Source: Rhodopirellula baltica
Lineage (GTDB): Bacteria; Planctomycetota; Planctomycetia; Pirellulales; Pirellulaceae
DNA length: 64,000 nt
Reading direction: 5' to 3'
Assembly (NCBI GenBank): GCA_002901265.1
Contig: PPHI01000012.1
Span: 62,001-126,000 of the forward strand
Part shown: positions 49,454-57,144 of the stretch, piece after piece
Layout: each line of letters starts with the position of its first letter
Numbering within the stretch: position 1 is the first letter of the stretch
The notes under the pieces: model-generated
What the model was told of the DNA's origin: nothing
Database searches by the model: none
Seen by the model: only the letters and a program-made list of their open reading frames with translations
Program-made: the position numbers and the translations under genes

Positions 49454-50695
49454 GTGCAGCTCTATTACTTCCTCGCCGTCGTCATCTCGCTCAGCTTTGG
49501 GGCGGTACCGGGTGAGTCACCTGACGTCGAACGCTCGCTGATGTTTTCTGCGGCCGTTGTCGCGGTCTGGTGGGTGATGTGCTTTCTGTCCGTGCGGATG
49601 GTCACCGACTTGATTCGAAAAGGCGACTTGAATGTCGATACCGGATGGGACTGGTTCGAGCGTCAAACGGTGTGCCTGCGATGGTTTTCGATCGCCATCA
49701 TTGCCTTGTGCCTGGGCGGCTTTGGCTGGGGGCGGTGTGCCGAAGATCTTGCCATCGTTAAACGCTCGATCACGCTCCAATCGTTGTGGTTGCTGACCCC
49801 GATGTTGGCCATCGTCACTGCGTTGTGGGCAGCGGAGTATCGCTTTGCGAGATTCTTGGGTGTGGCTTCATCGGGCTGGACCGAACCGCTGAAATGGATG
49901 GTGCGAGTGGCGAGGTCATCGTTGGCTTGGATCACGATACCGATTCTGGTGATGTTGGCGCTCGTTGATGCGATTTCGTTTGCACCGTTATCGGATCTCG
50001 CACGCGGCTGGATTCTAGCAACGACCATGATCGGCTTGGGTGTCTTCGGAATGCCGTTGTTGGTCAAACGAGTTTTTCCGCGTGGCGAAATTGATCCATC
50101 GATGGAAGCGTGGATGAATCAGATTCTTCACTCCGCCGGGCTTTCTAAATGCAAGCTGGTGATGTGGGACACACGCGGTCGATCGTACAACGCGATGATG
50201 GCTGGATTCCTGGGGCGGTTCCAAGTGTTGTTCGTCACCGACCGGCTGGTTCGCGATCTAAGTCGCGCCCAAGTGGCGATGGTCGTGCTTCATGAGGTCG
50301 CACATGCACGTCGCAAACACGCGTTGTTGCGTGTGGTCGCGTTGGCGCCAGCATGGATTCTGGGATTCATGATGCAGGGCGGACTGGAGTATTTTTTGCC
50401 AGGAAGCGACTTGGTCGCTTGGGGGCCGATTCTCGGCAACGCACTAAGTTTGCTGGCGACCGTGTTGATTCTGCGGCAGGTCAGTTACTACTGCGAATAT
50501 GACGCCGACGCGGCGGCATGCCAGTTGGCACCATCGCTGTCATGGCCGGGGTCAGAACTGCCAGACACGGTGGAGGACGCCGGCCGGACGTTGTCGTCTG
50601 CGCTCGTGCGAGTGACCGAAGGCTGTGAAGGGGCGAGGAACCCAAGTTGGCTGCATCCGGGGATCTCGCAGCGAATTGATGCAGTCATGGCGTGA
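49454..50695 (+). CDS. M48 family membrane metalloprotease
   Basis: A 413-residue membrane protein. Several membrane segments (about 5-15, 33-50, 75-90, 110-125, 155-175, 188-205) precede the zinc motif VVLHEVAHARRKH (H280, E281, H284), and the third ligand is probably E348 in YYCEYDADAA. The M48/HtpX family cleaves membrane or misfolded proteins under stress. The EYDADA motif fits M48. The start is a GTG, since no ATG precedes the first membrane segment. The gene is monocistronic and divergent from uvrA. Confidence 0.9.
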   Translation: MQLYYFLAVVISLSFGAVPGESPDVERSLMFSAAVVAVWWVMCFLSVRMVTDLIRKGDLNVDTGWDWFERQTVCLRWFSIAIIALCLGGFGWGRCAEDLAIVKRSITLQSLWLLTPMLAIVTALWAAEYRFARFLGVASSGWTEPLKWMVRVARSSLAWITIPILVMLALVDAISFAPLSDLARGWILATTMIGLGVFGMPLLVKRVFPRGEIDPSMEAWMNQILHSAGLSKCKLVMWDTRGRSYNAMMAGFLGRFQVLFVTDRLVRDLSRAQVAMVVLHEVAHARRKHALLRVVALAPAWILGFMMQGGLEYFLPGSDLVAWGPILGNALSLLATVLILRQVSYYCEYDADAAACQLAPSLSWPGSELPDTVEDAGRTLSSALVRVTEGCEGARNPSWLHPGISQRIDAVMA

Positions 50696-50869
50696 AACAG
50701 ACGTCAGAACAAAAAGTTTACGACTTCTTGCGAAATTCACCCCCGTCATCGCTTTGTCCATTGGTTTGTGACTGTCCAATTGCCTATGGTGATAGATAGA
50801 CCACCGTTGTGGTGGGTCCATCAGGATTGAATGACACGTCCCCGGTCCATCTCCCGAAAGGAAAGCCAG

Positions 50870-51322
50870 ATGAAAAAGTACATTGCCTCGGCATTCGCAG
50901 TTCTCTTTGTCGCCGCTGCTACGGTTGTCGCGGGTGAAGTCAATCTGGAAGGCGTCAAATGCGTGATCGCACCCCGAGCCGCTAAGGCCGACAAGTCTGC
51001 CGACTACAAAGAAGGCAAAGTGTATTTCTGCTGCGATAACTGCGCCGGCAAATTTGCCAAAGACAGCAAGCCATTCACCGAGAAAGCAAACCTGCAACTG
51101 GTCAGCACTCATCAGTACGAACAGAAAGCGTGCCCGTTGAGCGGTGGTGACATTGATGAATCGACCGCCGTTAAAATCGAAGGCACCAAGGTCGCGTTCT
51201 GCTGCAACAATTGCAAAGGCAAAGTGGAAGGCGAAAAAGACGATGCCGCAAAGTTGAAGCTGGTCTACAGCGACAAGGCATTCAAAAACGGCTTCGCGAA
51301 AGTCGAGCCCAAGAAAGAGTAG
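50870..51322 (+). CDS. Small secreted protein with two Cys-cluster (TRASH/YHS-like) repeats
   Basis: 150 residues with a signal peptide (SAFAVLFVAAATVVAG). Two similar halves follow. The first has C31 and a later FCCDNCAGKF (C54, C55, C58), and the second has C88 and FCCNNCKGKV (C111, C112, C115). This one Cys then CC-x2-C arrangement resembles TRASH/YHS metal-binding modules, so copper or another soft metal may bind in the periplasm. I start at the ATG at 50870, preceded by GAAAGGAAAG. A longer upstream frame lacks a ribosome site. A strong terminator follows, so it is monocistronic. Confidence 0.75.
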   Translation: MKKYIASAFAVLFVAAATVVAGEVNLEGVKCVIAPRAAKADKSADYKEGKVYFCCDNCAGKFAKDSKPFTEKANLQLVSTHQYEQKACPLSGGDIDESTAVKIEGTKVAFCCNNCKGKVEGEKDDAAKLKLVYSDKAFKNGFAKVEPKKE

Positions 51323-51391
51323 TCATCTTCCTGGAGGAGGTCATCTGCCAGACCTCCAGACAGGACAACGACAATCGATACGACGCCTTAG

Positions 51392-51421
51392 CAGCCGGTT
51401 GAAAATCAGCCGGCTGTTTTT
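51392..51421 (+). terminator. Rho-independent terminator
   Basis: CAGCCGGTTG and CAGCCGGCTG form a 10-bp stem (one G-T pair) with a five-base loop, then TTTTT. It lies 70 bases after the Cys-motif gene's stop and is also close to the convergent ThuA gene. Confidence 0.88.
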
Positions 51422-51438
51422 CATTTGTAACGCGTCAT

Positions 51439-52224
51439 CTATTGGCCTTTGCCCGTTTCCGCGGCCCACAAGATTGAATTGCTGAGTAGCCGTTTGAAGT
51501 GTTCGTTTTCCATGATCGTTGGGTGATGCCCCATCAGGAAATACACGTTGCGCGCTTTGACTTTGTCGTTAGACCAGACCACCGGATGGTCACCCATCTT
51601 GATGTCGGATGACGGCTGGTATGAATCCTCGTCCACCGTCGCCAGCACGGCGGATTGTTTGCATGGACTTTGGTTGAACGTGTACCACTCTTCTTCGTCG
51701 ACTTTGAATTCGGCTGGCAAACCGCTGAAGCACGGATGGTCAGCTTGTTCGACATGGACCGTTCCAGTCACTCGTTTAGCGATGTAGCTTTTGAAGCGAA
51801 TGCCGCCTAGAAATTCGGAAAACCAATTCCACATTTCGAAACCGTCGAATTCGCCCAACAACGCGGCGTGGTGCATCCCAACCCAGCCACCACGGCCTTG
51901 TTCGATGTAATCTTCGAACGCTCGTTTTTCTTCATCGCTCCAGCGATACGGCGGATAGTTCAGTTGCAAAAAAACGTCGTACTTGGAAAGCAATTCTTTG
52001 TCGAAACCTTTCGGTGATTCGTACAAGTCGAATTCGAAATTCTGTTCCTTCGAAAAACCTTTCAGCCAATACACCGCAGCGTCGACGAAGGGTTCGTGGA
52101 TATCGCCTTTCTCCGCCAGAACCAATACACGAAACGCGGGTTGCACATCGTTTGCATGTGCAATGGAGGTGCACTCCAGGAGCAATGCAACCACCAGGCC
52201 GAGTAGGGTTGAATGTGTTTTCAT
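51439..52224 (-). CDS. ThuA-like (trehalose utilisation) domain protein, secreted
   Basis: A 261-residue protein with a signal peptide (LLGLVVALLLECTSIAHA) and a ThuA/glutamine-amidotransferase-like fold. The blocks are FRVLVLAEKGDIHEPFV, YDVFLQLNYPPYRWSDEE, GRGGWVGMHHAALLGEF and VYFLMGHHPTIME. ThuA domains occur in secreted planctomycete proteins beside glycoside hydrolases and probably bind or modify sugars. The catalytic chemistry is not established. It is the last gene of a four-gene minus-strand set, 62 bases after the GH9 gene. Confidence 0.85.
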   Translation of the reverse strand: MKTHSTLLGLVVALLLECTSIAHANDVQPAFRVLVLAEKGDIHEPFVDAAVYWLKGFSKEQNFEFDLYESPKGFDKELLSKYDVFLQLNYPPYRWSDEEKRAFEDYIEQGRGGWVGMHHAALLGEFDGFEMWNWFSEFLGGIRFKSYIAKRVTGTVHVEQADHPCFSGLPAEFKVDEEEWYTFNQSPCKQSAVLATVDEDSYQPSSDIKMGDHPVVWSNDKVKARNVYFLMGHHPTIMENEHFKRLLSNSILWAAETGKGQ

Positions 52225-52286
52225 TGTTGGTCGTTTCGTCGTTGAACTTGCAGGCGTCTCAATCGGGACGCAACAGACTTTGGGGG

Positions 52287-54152
52287 CTAAGGTGTGTCAC
52301 GCGTGACCGCCGGACGTTTCGGCGCGGATGACGAGATCGCGGTGACGGCTTGCAGGTACCACGCCGAATGCGGGATCCACTGTTCAGTCCATCGCCACTC
52401 ATCGCCGCCAGCGTGGAAGCGAAAGTCGATTCCCGATCCGTCATCGCGTCCGTCTTTTCCGGTGATTCCGTTGGAGATTCCTCCTTTGCCAGATCCGTGT
52501 CCGAACATCGATTCCATGTAAGGCACGTTGTGATGTCCGTACTGGTACATGAAGCAAATGTCGTAGGGATTCGCGCCGAGGATCCACGACAATTGGGTGG
52601 AAGCGAACTGTCCCAATTCGGGCGAAATTCCGTAGGGGCCGTCGCCGGGATGGGTGATGCGTCCGCCTGAGATGACTGCGGTGGCAAGTGACGAGAGTCG
52701 TGCATTTTCGCCCTGCCACCACCAACCGCTTTCGTTTTCATGGGGGATGAAAAAGCCTTCGCGAATCTGGCCGTTGACGCGGAACGTTTGGCGAGGGTAT
52801 CCGAACGGGTTCGTGACCGCGTTGGTGAGTTTCAGCTGAGCATCAATGGCCTTTTTGATCGTTGCGATCGCTGGCGATCGATATGCGTTGTCCGTTTCTT
52901 GGTCGAGGTAGCGGACCAAAGCGACGATGGGCAATCCGGCATCGGCAGCATGCCAGAACGGACGGGAGTCATCATCGGCGATGAAGTAGCCGTTTTCGCT
53001 GAGACGATTGGCCAGGTTGGTGGCTCGTTTCCTGGCGGCGTCACGATACTGTGGTTTGTCCGTCGCGATCCACAGTTCGGTCGCGGCAAGCAATGCACCA
53101 TAATCGTCAATAATGTTTTCTTTGCCGTCGTCTGCGTATTCCAAGTTATGGGTTTGCAGGTGATTGAACGCTCGTTCGGCGCTGTAGAGGTATTCCGATG
53201 CGGTGAAATCGCGATCGCGTTGCCAAGTCGAAATCCGGGCAAGTGCGGCGATCGCAAGTCCGGCGCCTTCGCGAAATGCCGCTTGGTAATCCGAAGTCGT
53301 TTTGCTGTTGGCGAGCAACCCAACCACGCGACGCTCTTCAGGATCTTTTTTGAAGTAACTGAAGATCGTCATGTAGAAGTATCCCTCGGCCGCGAGAGAT
53401 CGACGCAGGTAATCGGCGCCGTAGAGGGCTTCGTCTCGCATCGCTTCGGCAATCTGCAACTCGTCTAATTTCGGAGCGGCCGATTCCGCCGCGTTGACCA
53501 TCGACCACACGACCAGCGGCGTTTGCTGGGGCGTCATGAAGTTCGTGTACGCCAAATGCGAAAAGTACTTGCTGATGTCGCCGGATGCGTCACACCAGCC
53601 ACCATGTAGGTCGACGCGTTTGTCATCCGACCCAAACAGCAACAAGTGTTGGTCGGCATTAAGTTCTTGCGGCGAGTTCGCACGTTGGTGCTGAAAGAAG
53701 TCGATGATCGCCGGCAGCGACACATTTGAAATGGCGGAGTCGGCGACGTCGAACGACGTGGACTTCCATTCGTTTTTTTCTCCGCGGACCTGAATGTGGT
53801 AGTTGCCGGCTTCATTCAAACGCGAAAAATCAATGCGATAGAAATAACGTCCGGCAAACCATTCATCGATGGACTGTCGAGTGCCGAGTTGGATCGAAAG
53901 CGGTGTGGTGGTGTCCGACGTCGAGATCACTCGAACGGATGTGTCCGCGGCAAGCTTGTCTTTCGATTCAATCACTGCGAACTTCGGTGCGTCGATGTCA
54001 TAGCCAACTTGGTTGACATGAATCACGACGTTCGCGAGTTCCGAACGCGGCTCTGGCAGCTTTTCTTCTTGTGCGTTGGCCGTCTGAAACACAGCCAGTG
54101 CGGCGACAAAGATGACCGCGAATTTCAAAACGCGAATGCGGGTGTCGAGCAT
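52287..54152 (-). CDS. Glycoside hydrolase family 9 protein with N-terminal Ig-like domain
   Basis: A 621-residue protein with a signal peptide (VIFVAALAVFQTANA) and a CelD-type Ig-like domain (about 40-135, VNQVGYDIDAPKFAVI). The (alpha/alpha)6 catalytic domain starts near 150. The catalytic Asp pair lies in GGWCDASGDISKY (D188, D192). The acid Glu is likely in DEWRWTEQWIP (E585 or E590), and QLSWILGANPYDICFMYQYG is the GH9 substrate block. GH9 covers endoglucanases and exo-beta-D-glucosaminidases. The DASGD spacing differs from the usual DAGD. With a GH18 gene in the same set, an amino-sugar polymer is plausible. It sits between two ThuA genes. Confidence 0.9.
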   Translation of the reverse strand: MLDTRIRVLKFAVIFVAALAVFQTANAQEEKLPEPRSELANVVIHVNQVGYDIDAPKFAVIESKDKLAADTSVRVISTSDTTTPLSIQLGTRQSIDEWFAGRYFYRIDFSRLNEAGNYHIQVRGEKNEWKSTSFDVADSAISNVSLPAIIDFFQHQRANSPQELNADQHLLLFGSDDKRVDLHGGWCDASGDISKYFSHLAYTNFMTPQQTPLVVWSMVNAAESAAPKLDELQIAEAMRDEALYGADYLRRSLAAEGYFYMTIFSYFKKDPEERRVVGLLANSKTTSDYQAAFREGAGLAIAALARISTWQRDRDFTASEYLYSAERAFNHLQTHNLEYADDGKENIIDDYGALLAATELWIATDKPQYRDAARKRATNLANRLSENGYFIADDDSRPFWHAADAGLPIVALVRYLDQETDNAYRSPAIATIKKAIDAQLKLTNAVTNPFGYPRQTFRVNGQIREGFFIPHENESGWWWQGENARLSSLATAVISGGRITHPGDGPYGISPELGQFASTQLSWILGANPYDICFMYQYGHHNVPYMESMFGHGSGKGGISNGITGKDGRDDGSGIDFRFHAGGDEWRWTEQWIPHSAWYLQAVTAISSSAPKRPAVTRDTP

Positions 54153-54167
54153 GTTGCGAGATTCGGT

Positions 54168-55028
54168 TTACTGTGATGATGATTTCTTAAACAATTCGAT
54201 CGCGTTGATCAGCAAGCGATCTTGATGTTCGTTCCCGAACGTGTGTGACAAGTCACGTTTGGAATTGTTGGCGTAATCGATGTCGTTGTGCCCCATGTTT
54301 AGATACAGCATGCGGTAACGGGTGTTGGTCCAGACAACCGGGTAATCGCCACTGTGCCAGATCTCGTGCGGCTTCGGACCGGTGCCGAGCGGAAAGCTTT
54401 TCGGATCGATCGATACGAGCACTTTGATGTCTGCATTTTCCCGCAGCGGAAGTTCCCAGCGGTACCATTCGTTGGGCGACGAGTCGAACGTCTCCGGCAG
54501 ATCCTTGGTGACGGGATGGTCACTGTTTTCGACACGCAGTACTGCTGAAGTCGGACGCCACGTGTTGCTAACGTATTGGCCGGAACCCAAAAACTCGTTG
54601 TGATACCAATCCCAATCCTGCGGGTAGGCTGATGGCGTCAACGCAAACGCGGCGAAGTGAAAACCGATCCATGCGCCGCCCGATTTCATGTACTCTTCGA
54701 ACGCTTTTCGTTGTTCGGGTGACTCGGGGCGAGTGTCCCAAAACACGACCAGGTCACGATTGGATAGCTCGTCGTTCGTCAAGCGACTCCAGTCATTGGT
54801 GTGCTCGAATTTGAAGTGATGCTGCTTTGCCATCTTGGCGAACCACTCTTTCGCTTCGGCAACGAAACTGATGTGCGCTTGATCCGAGGTACCGGTATAA
54901 AACGCGATCACTTTAAAGCTCGGTGAATCGTCCGATTGGGCGATCGCTTTGCCAGAAACCGTGATTCCGATCAGGCATAGTGCCGCGACCGCGAGCATGT
55001 GGCGATGGAAACGTGGTGCGTGAGGCAT
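54168..55028 (-). CDS. ThuA-like domain protein, secreted (second copy)
   Basis: A 286-residue protein with a signal peptide (LAVAALCLIGITVSGKAIA). The ThuA pattern includes FKVIAFYTGTSDQAHISFV, DLVVFWDTRPESPEQRK, SGGAWIGFHFAAFALT and YLNMGHNDIDY. It is only distantly similar to the other ThuA gene of the cluster, so the two are not a recent duplication. Its stop is 15 bases before the GH9 gene and its start 40 bases after the GH18 stop, consistent with one operon. Confidence 0.83.
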   Translation of the reverse strand: MPHAPRFHRHMLAVAALCLIGITVSGKAIAQSDDSPSFKVIAFYTGTSDQAHISFVAEAKEWFAKMAKQHHFKFEHTNDWSRLTNDELSNRDLVVFWDTRPESPEQRKAFEEYMKSGGAWIGFHFAAFALTPSAYPQDWDWYHNEFLGSGQYVSNTWRPTSAVLRVENSDHPVTKDLPETFDSSPNEWYRWELPLRENADIKVLVSIDPKSFPLGTGPKPHEIWHSGDYPVVWTNTRYRMLYLNMGHNDIDYANNSKRDLSHTFGNEHQDRLLINAIELFKKSSSQ

Positions 55029-55068
55029 CGTAAAACTCTTGGTTGGTTGTCAGCGGTATCGCGGGCGA

Positions 55069-56025
55069 TTAGTTCAAGGTGCGATTGATAATTCCTAGCA
55101 AAGAGTGTTCGTCGTTGGTGTCCTGACTGATCTCCCAGATCATGATGCCTTTCAGTCCGTTGTCTTTGACATACTGCGATTTCGCCTCGATCGTTTTTGT
55201 GCCGTTGTAGTAAACGACATCGCCGACTTGATCGACGTCGTGTGCGTTGGGAAAATCGCGAACGATGGTGCGATAGGTGTGATGGCCGGTGTCTTTGTTG
55301 AATCCACGACCATAGAACGGAACGCCAAGCACAAGCTTCTCTTTGGGTAAACCTCGCTTGAGCCAATACTCGGTGTTCGACTTGGCGAATTCGAATGACG
55401 AGTGCGGACCGGGATTGTTTGGTGCCCAGGATCCCGTCGCGTCGTAGGCCATCACGTTGATGAAATCGAATTGCTGAAGCGATTCGTCTGGGACCGATGA
55501 CCCACCATAGCCTTTAGAAAGTGCTGCGGTCAGCAGCAGATTTTCGCCGTGAAATCTCGATGCAAGAGCCGCGATGAATTTGCCATAGTCCTCACCAATG
55601 GCGGGGCCTTCCAGGTCAACATCCAAGCCATCGAGGTGGTTCGATTTGACAAGGTTAACCAAACGTTCGACAAAGGAGTCACGCTGGTCATCGGCGATAA
55701 AGTCGAAGTAGCGTTGACGCATCGACTTGTTCTCCGACGCGCTGCCACCACCTATCGAAATCAGTACTTTCACATTGGCCTTGTGCGCCGCTTCGACGTA
55801 CTCGTTTAAGTTGGCTGGCAAACGAAAGGTGCCGTCTTCGCGTGGGTTGGCAAACGCGAGATTCAGGTGCGTTAACTTGTCCAGGGCGTTGCTTTGTTCA
55901 AGTTGTGCGACGTCGCCGCGGAACATCAGGTATCCGACGACATAATGGTCTTCGCTTTTGGCCGGTCGCTGAAAGACTGCAACGGCAAGCAACATAAACA
56001 ATGCGATTCGAAGGTGGGGAACCAA
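55069..56025 (-). CDS. Glycoside hydrolase family 18 (chitinase-like), secreted
   Basis: A 318-residue GH18 barrel. The substrate-binding block VKVLISIGGGS lies at 85-95 and the catalytic signature LDGLDVDLEG at 131-140, with D135, D137 and the acid E139. The later Tyr/Asp block FINVMAYDATG matches the barrel, and GIMIWEISQD closes it. GH18 enzymes hydrolyse beta-1,4 linked GlcNAc chains by substrate-assisted catalysis. The start is a TTG with AGGA about ten bases upstream, while an ATG at 55995 would shorten the signal peptide (ALFMLLAVAVFQRPAKS). It is the first gene of the set that also encodes GH9 and two ThuA proteins. Confidence 0.9.
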   Translation of the reverse strand: MVPHLRIALFMLLAVAVFQRPAKSEDHYVVGYLMFRGDVAQLEQSNALDKLTHLNLAFANPREDGTFRLPANLNEYVEAAHKANVKVLISIGGGSASENKSMRQRYFDFIADDQRDSFVERLVNLVKSNHLDGLDVDLEGPAIGEDYGKFIAALASRFHGENLLLTAALSKGYGGSSVPDESLQQFDFINVMAYDATGSWAPNNPGPHSSFEFAKSNTEYWLKRGLPKEKLVLGVPFYGRGFNKDTGHHTYRTIVRDFPNAHDVDQVGDVVYYNGTKTIEAKSQYVKDNGLKGIMIWEISQDTNDEHSLLGIINRTLN

Positions 56026-56318
56026 AGCGGCTGTTCCTAGAAGTGGGGGCGGGAAACACCAAGCAGTGTCGATTGACGCGGCTTGAGTTCTGTGTTCAGG
56101 GAGCTGAGAGTATTGTTCGGTGATCTTGTCGTCGCAACCACTGAACTGGGGTGGCGAGCGGGTTCTTAGAAACCGTGCTGGGAAGTTGGCGGGGGAGATT
56201 GCAATTGCAGAATCGACATTGCAAATAGGGCAGCAAAGCCCGGAATACGACGACGTCGACGGTGACTTGGATTTGCTATAGTGGCGGCAGAAGACAAGTT
56301 GACTACCCAGGTCCCGTA

Positions 56319-57029
56319 ATGATTCGAACGTTCTTACTGCTCGCTGCCATCATGACTGCCCATACCCAACTCGTTGTCACTTCGACGGCAGAACTGATCG
56401 AACCACTTCAGCCCTTCGTTGATCGTGTAACAGCGTCGACCGCGCAAATTCCCGCTGCACGGCGTGAGTTCTTGAACACGATCGTTGAGGATGTCACAGC
56501 CCGGATCCAGTCGGACGACAAAGTCAGTTTGAACTTCATCTGTACGCACAACTCGCGACGGAGTCACCTCGGACAGGTTTGGTTCCAAGTCGCGGCGGAA
56601 CACTACGGTTTGCCACAAATCGCGACCTATTCCGGCGGCACCGAAGCGACCGCTTGCAACATCCGTACGGTGCGAGCCCTACGTCGCGCCGGTTTGTCGA
56701 TTGTCGCGACCGGACCAGAATCGAATCCCGTCTACCTGGTCCAATGCGCCGAAGCTACTGAACCGATGCGGGTGTTTTCGAAGGTCTATCACGGTGAAGG
56801 CAACCCAACGTCGCAGTACATCGCGATGATGTGCTGTTCGGATGCTGATAAAGAATGTCCCATCGTGGTCGGCAGTGACGCCCGCTATCCACTGCACTAT
56901 GAAGACCCCAAGGTCGCCGACAACACTAGCGAAGAAAGTGATCGATACGATGAACGCTGCTTTCAGATCGCGCAGGAAATGTTTTACATTGTCGGTGAAG
57001 TCGCAAAACGCGTGAACGCTGCCGAGTGA
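56319..57029 (+). CDS. Low-molecular-weight phosphatase / arsenate reductase-like protein
   Basis: About 236 residues. The N-terminus (MIRTFLLLAAIMTAHTQ) is hydrophobic like a signal peptide, then a helical stretch leads to the phosphate loop FICTHNSRRSHLG, a CX5R motif with C75 and R81. SGGTEATACN and a later YEDPKVADN correspond to the second loop and the general-acid Asp-Pro. The fold is that of low-molecular-weight protein tyrosine phosphatases and the thioredoxin-linked ArsC group. A signal-like N-terminus is unusual, since such enzymes normally act in the cytosol. I start at the ATG at 56319. The frame extends upstream without a ribosome site. No other ars gene is near. Confidence 0.78.
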   Translation: MIRTFLLLAAIMTAHTQLVVTSTAELIEPLQPFVDRVTASTAQIPAARREFLNTIVEDVTARIQSDDKVSLNFICTHNSRRSHLGQVWFQVAAEHYGLPQIATYSGGTEATACNIRTVRALRRAGLSIVATGPESNPVYLVQCAEATEPMRVFSKVYHGEGNPTSQYIAMMCCSDADKECPIVVGSDARYPLHYEDPKVADNTSEESDRYDERCFQIAQEMFYIVGEVAKRVNAAE

Positions 57030-57144
57030 CCAAGGTCAGAGACCAAGGCAGATGCTTTGGTAGCCGCTTGGAAATCGTGGCCTGCGTGACCTTCGACCGA
57101 AGGCCAACGCATTCACTTTGCCGGCGATTCGATGTTGCAACCGA

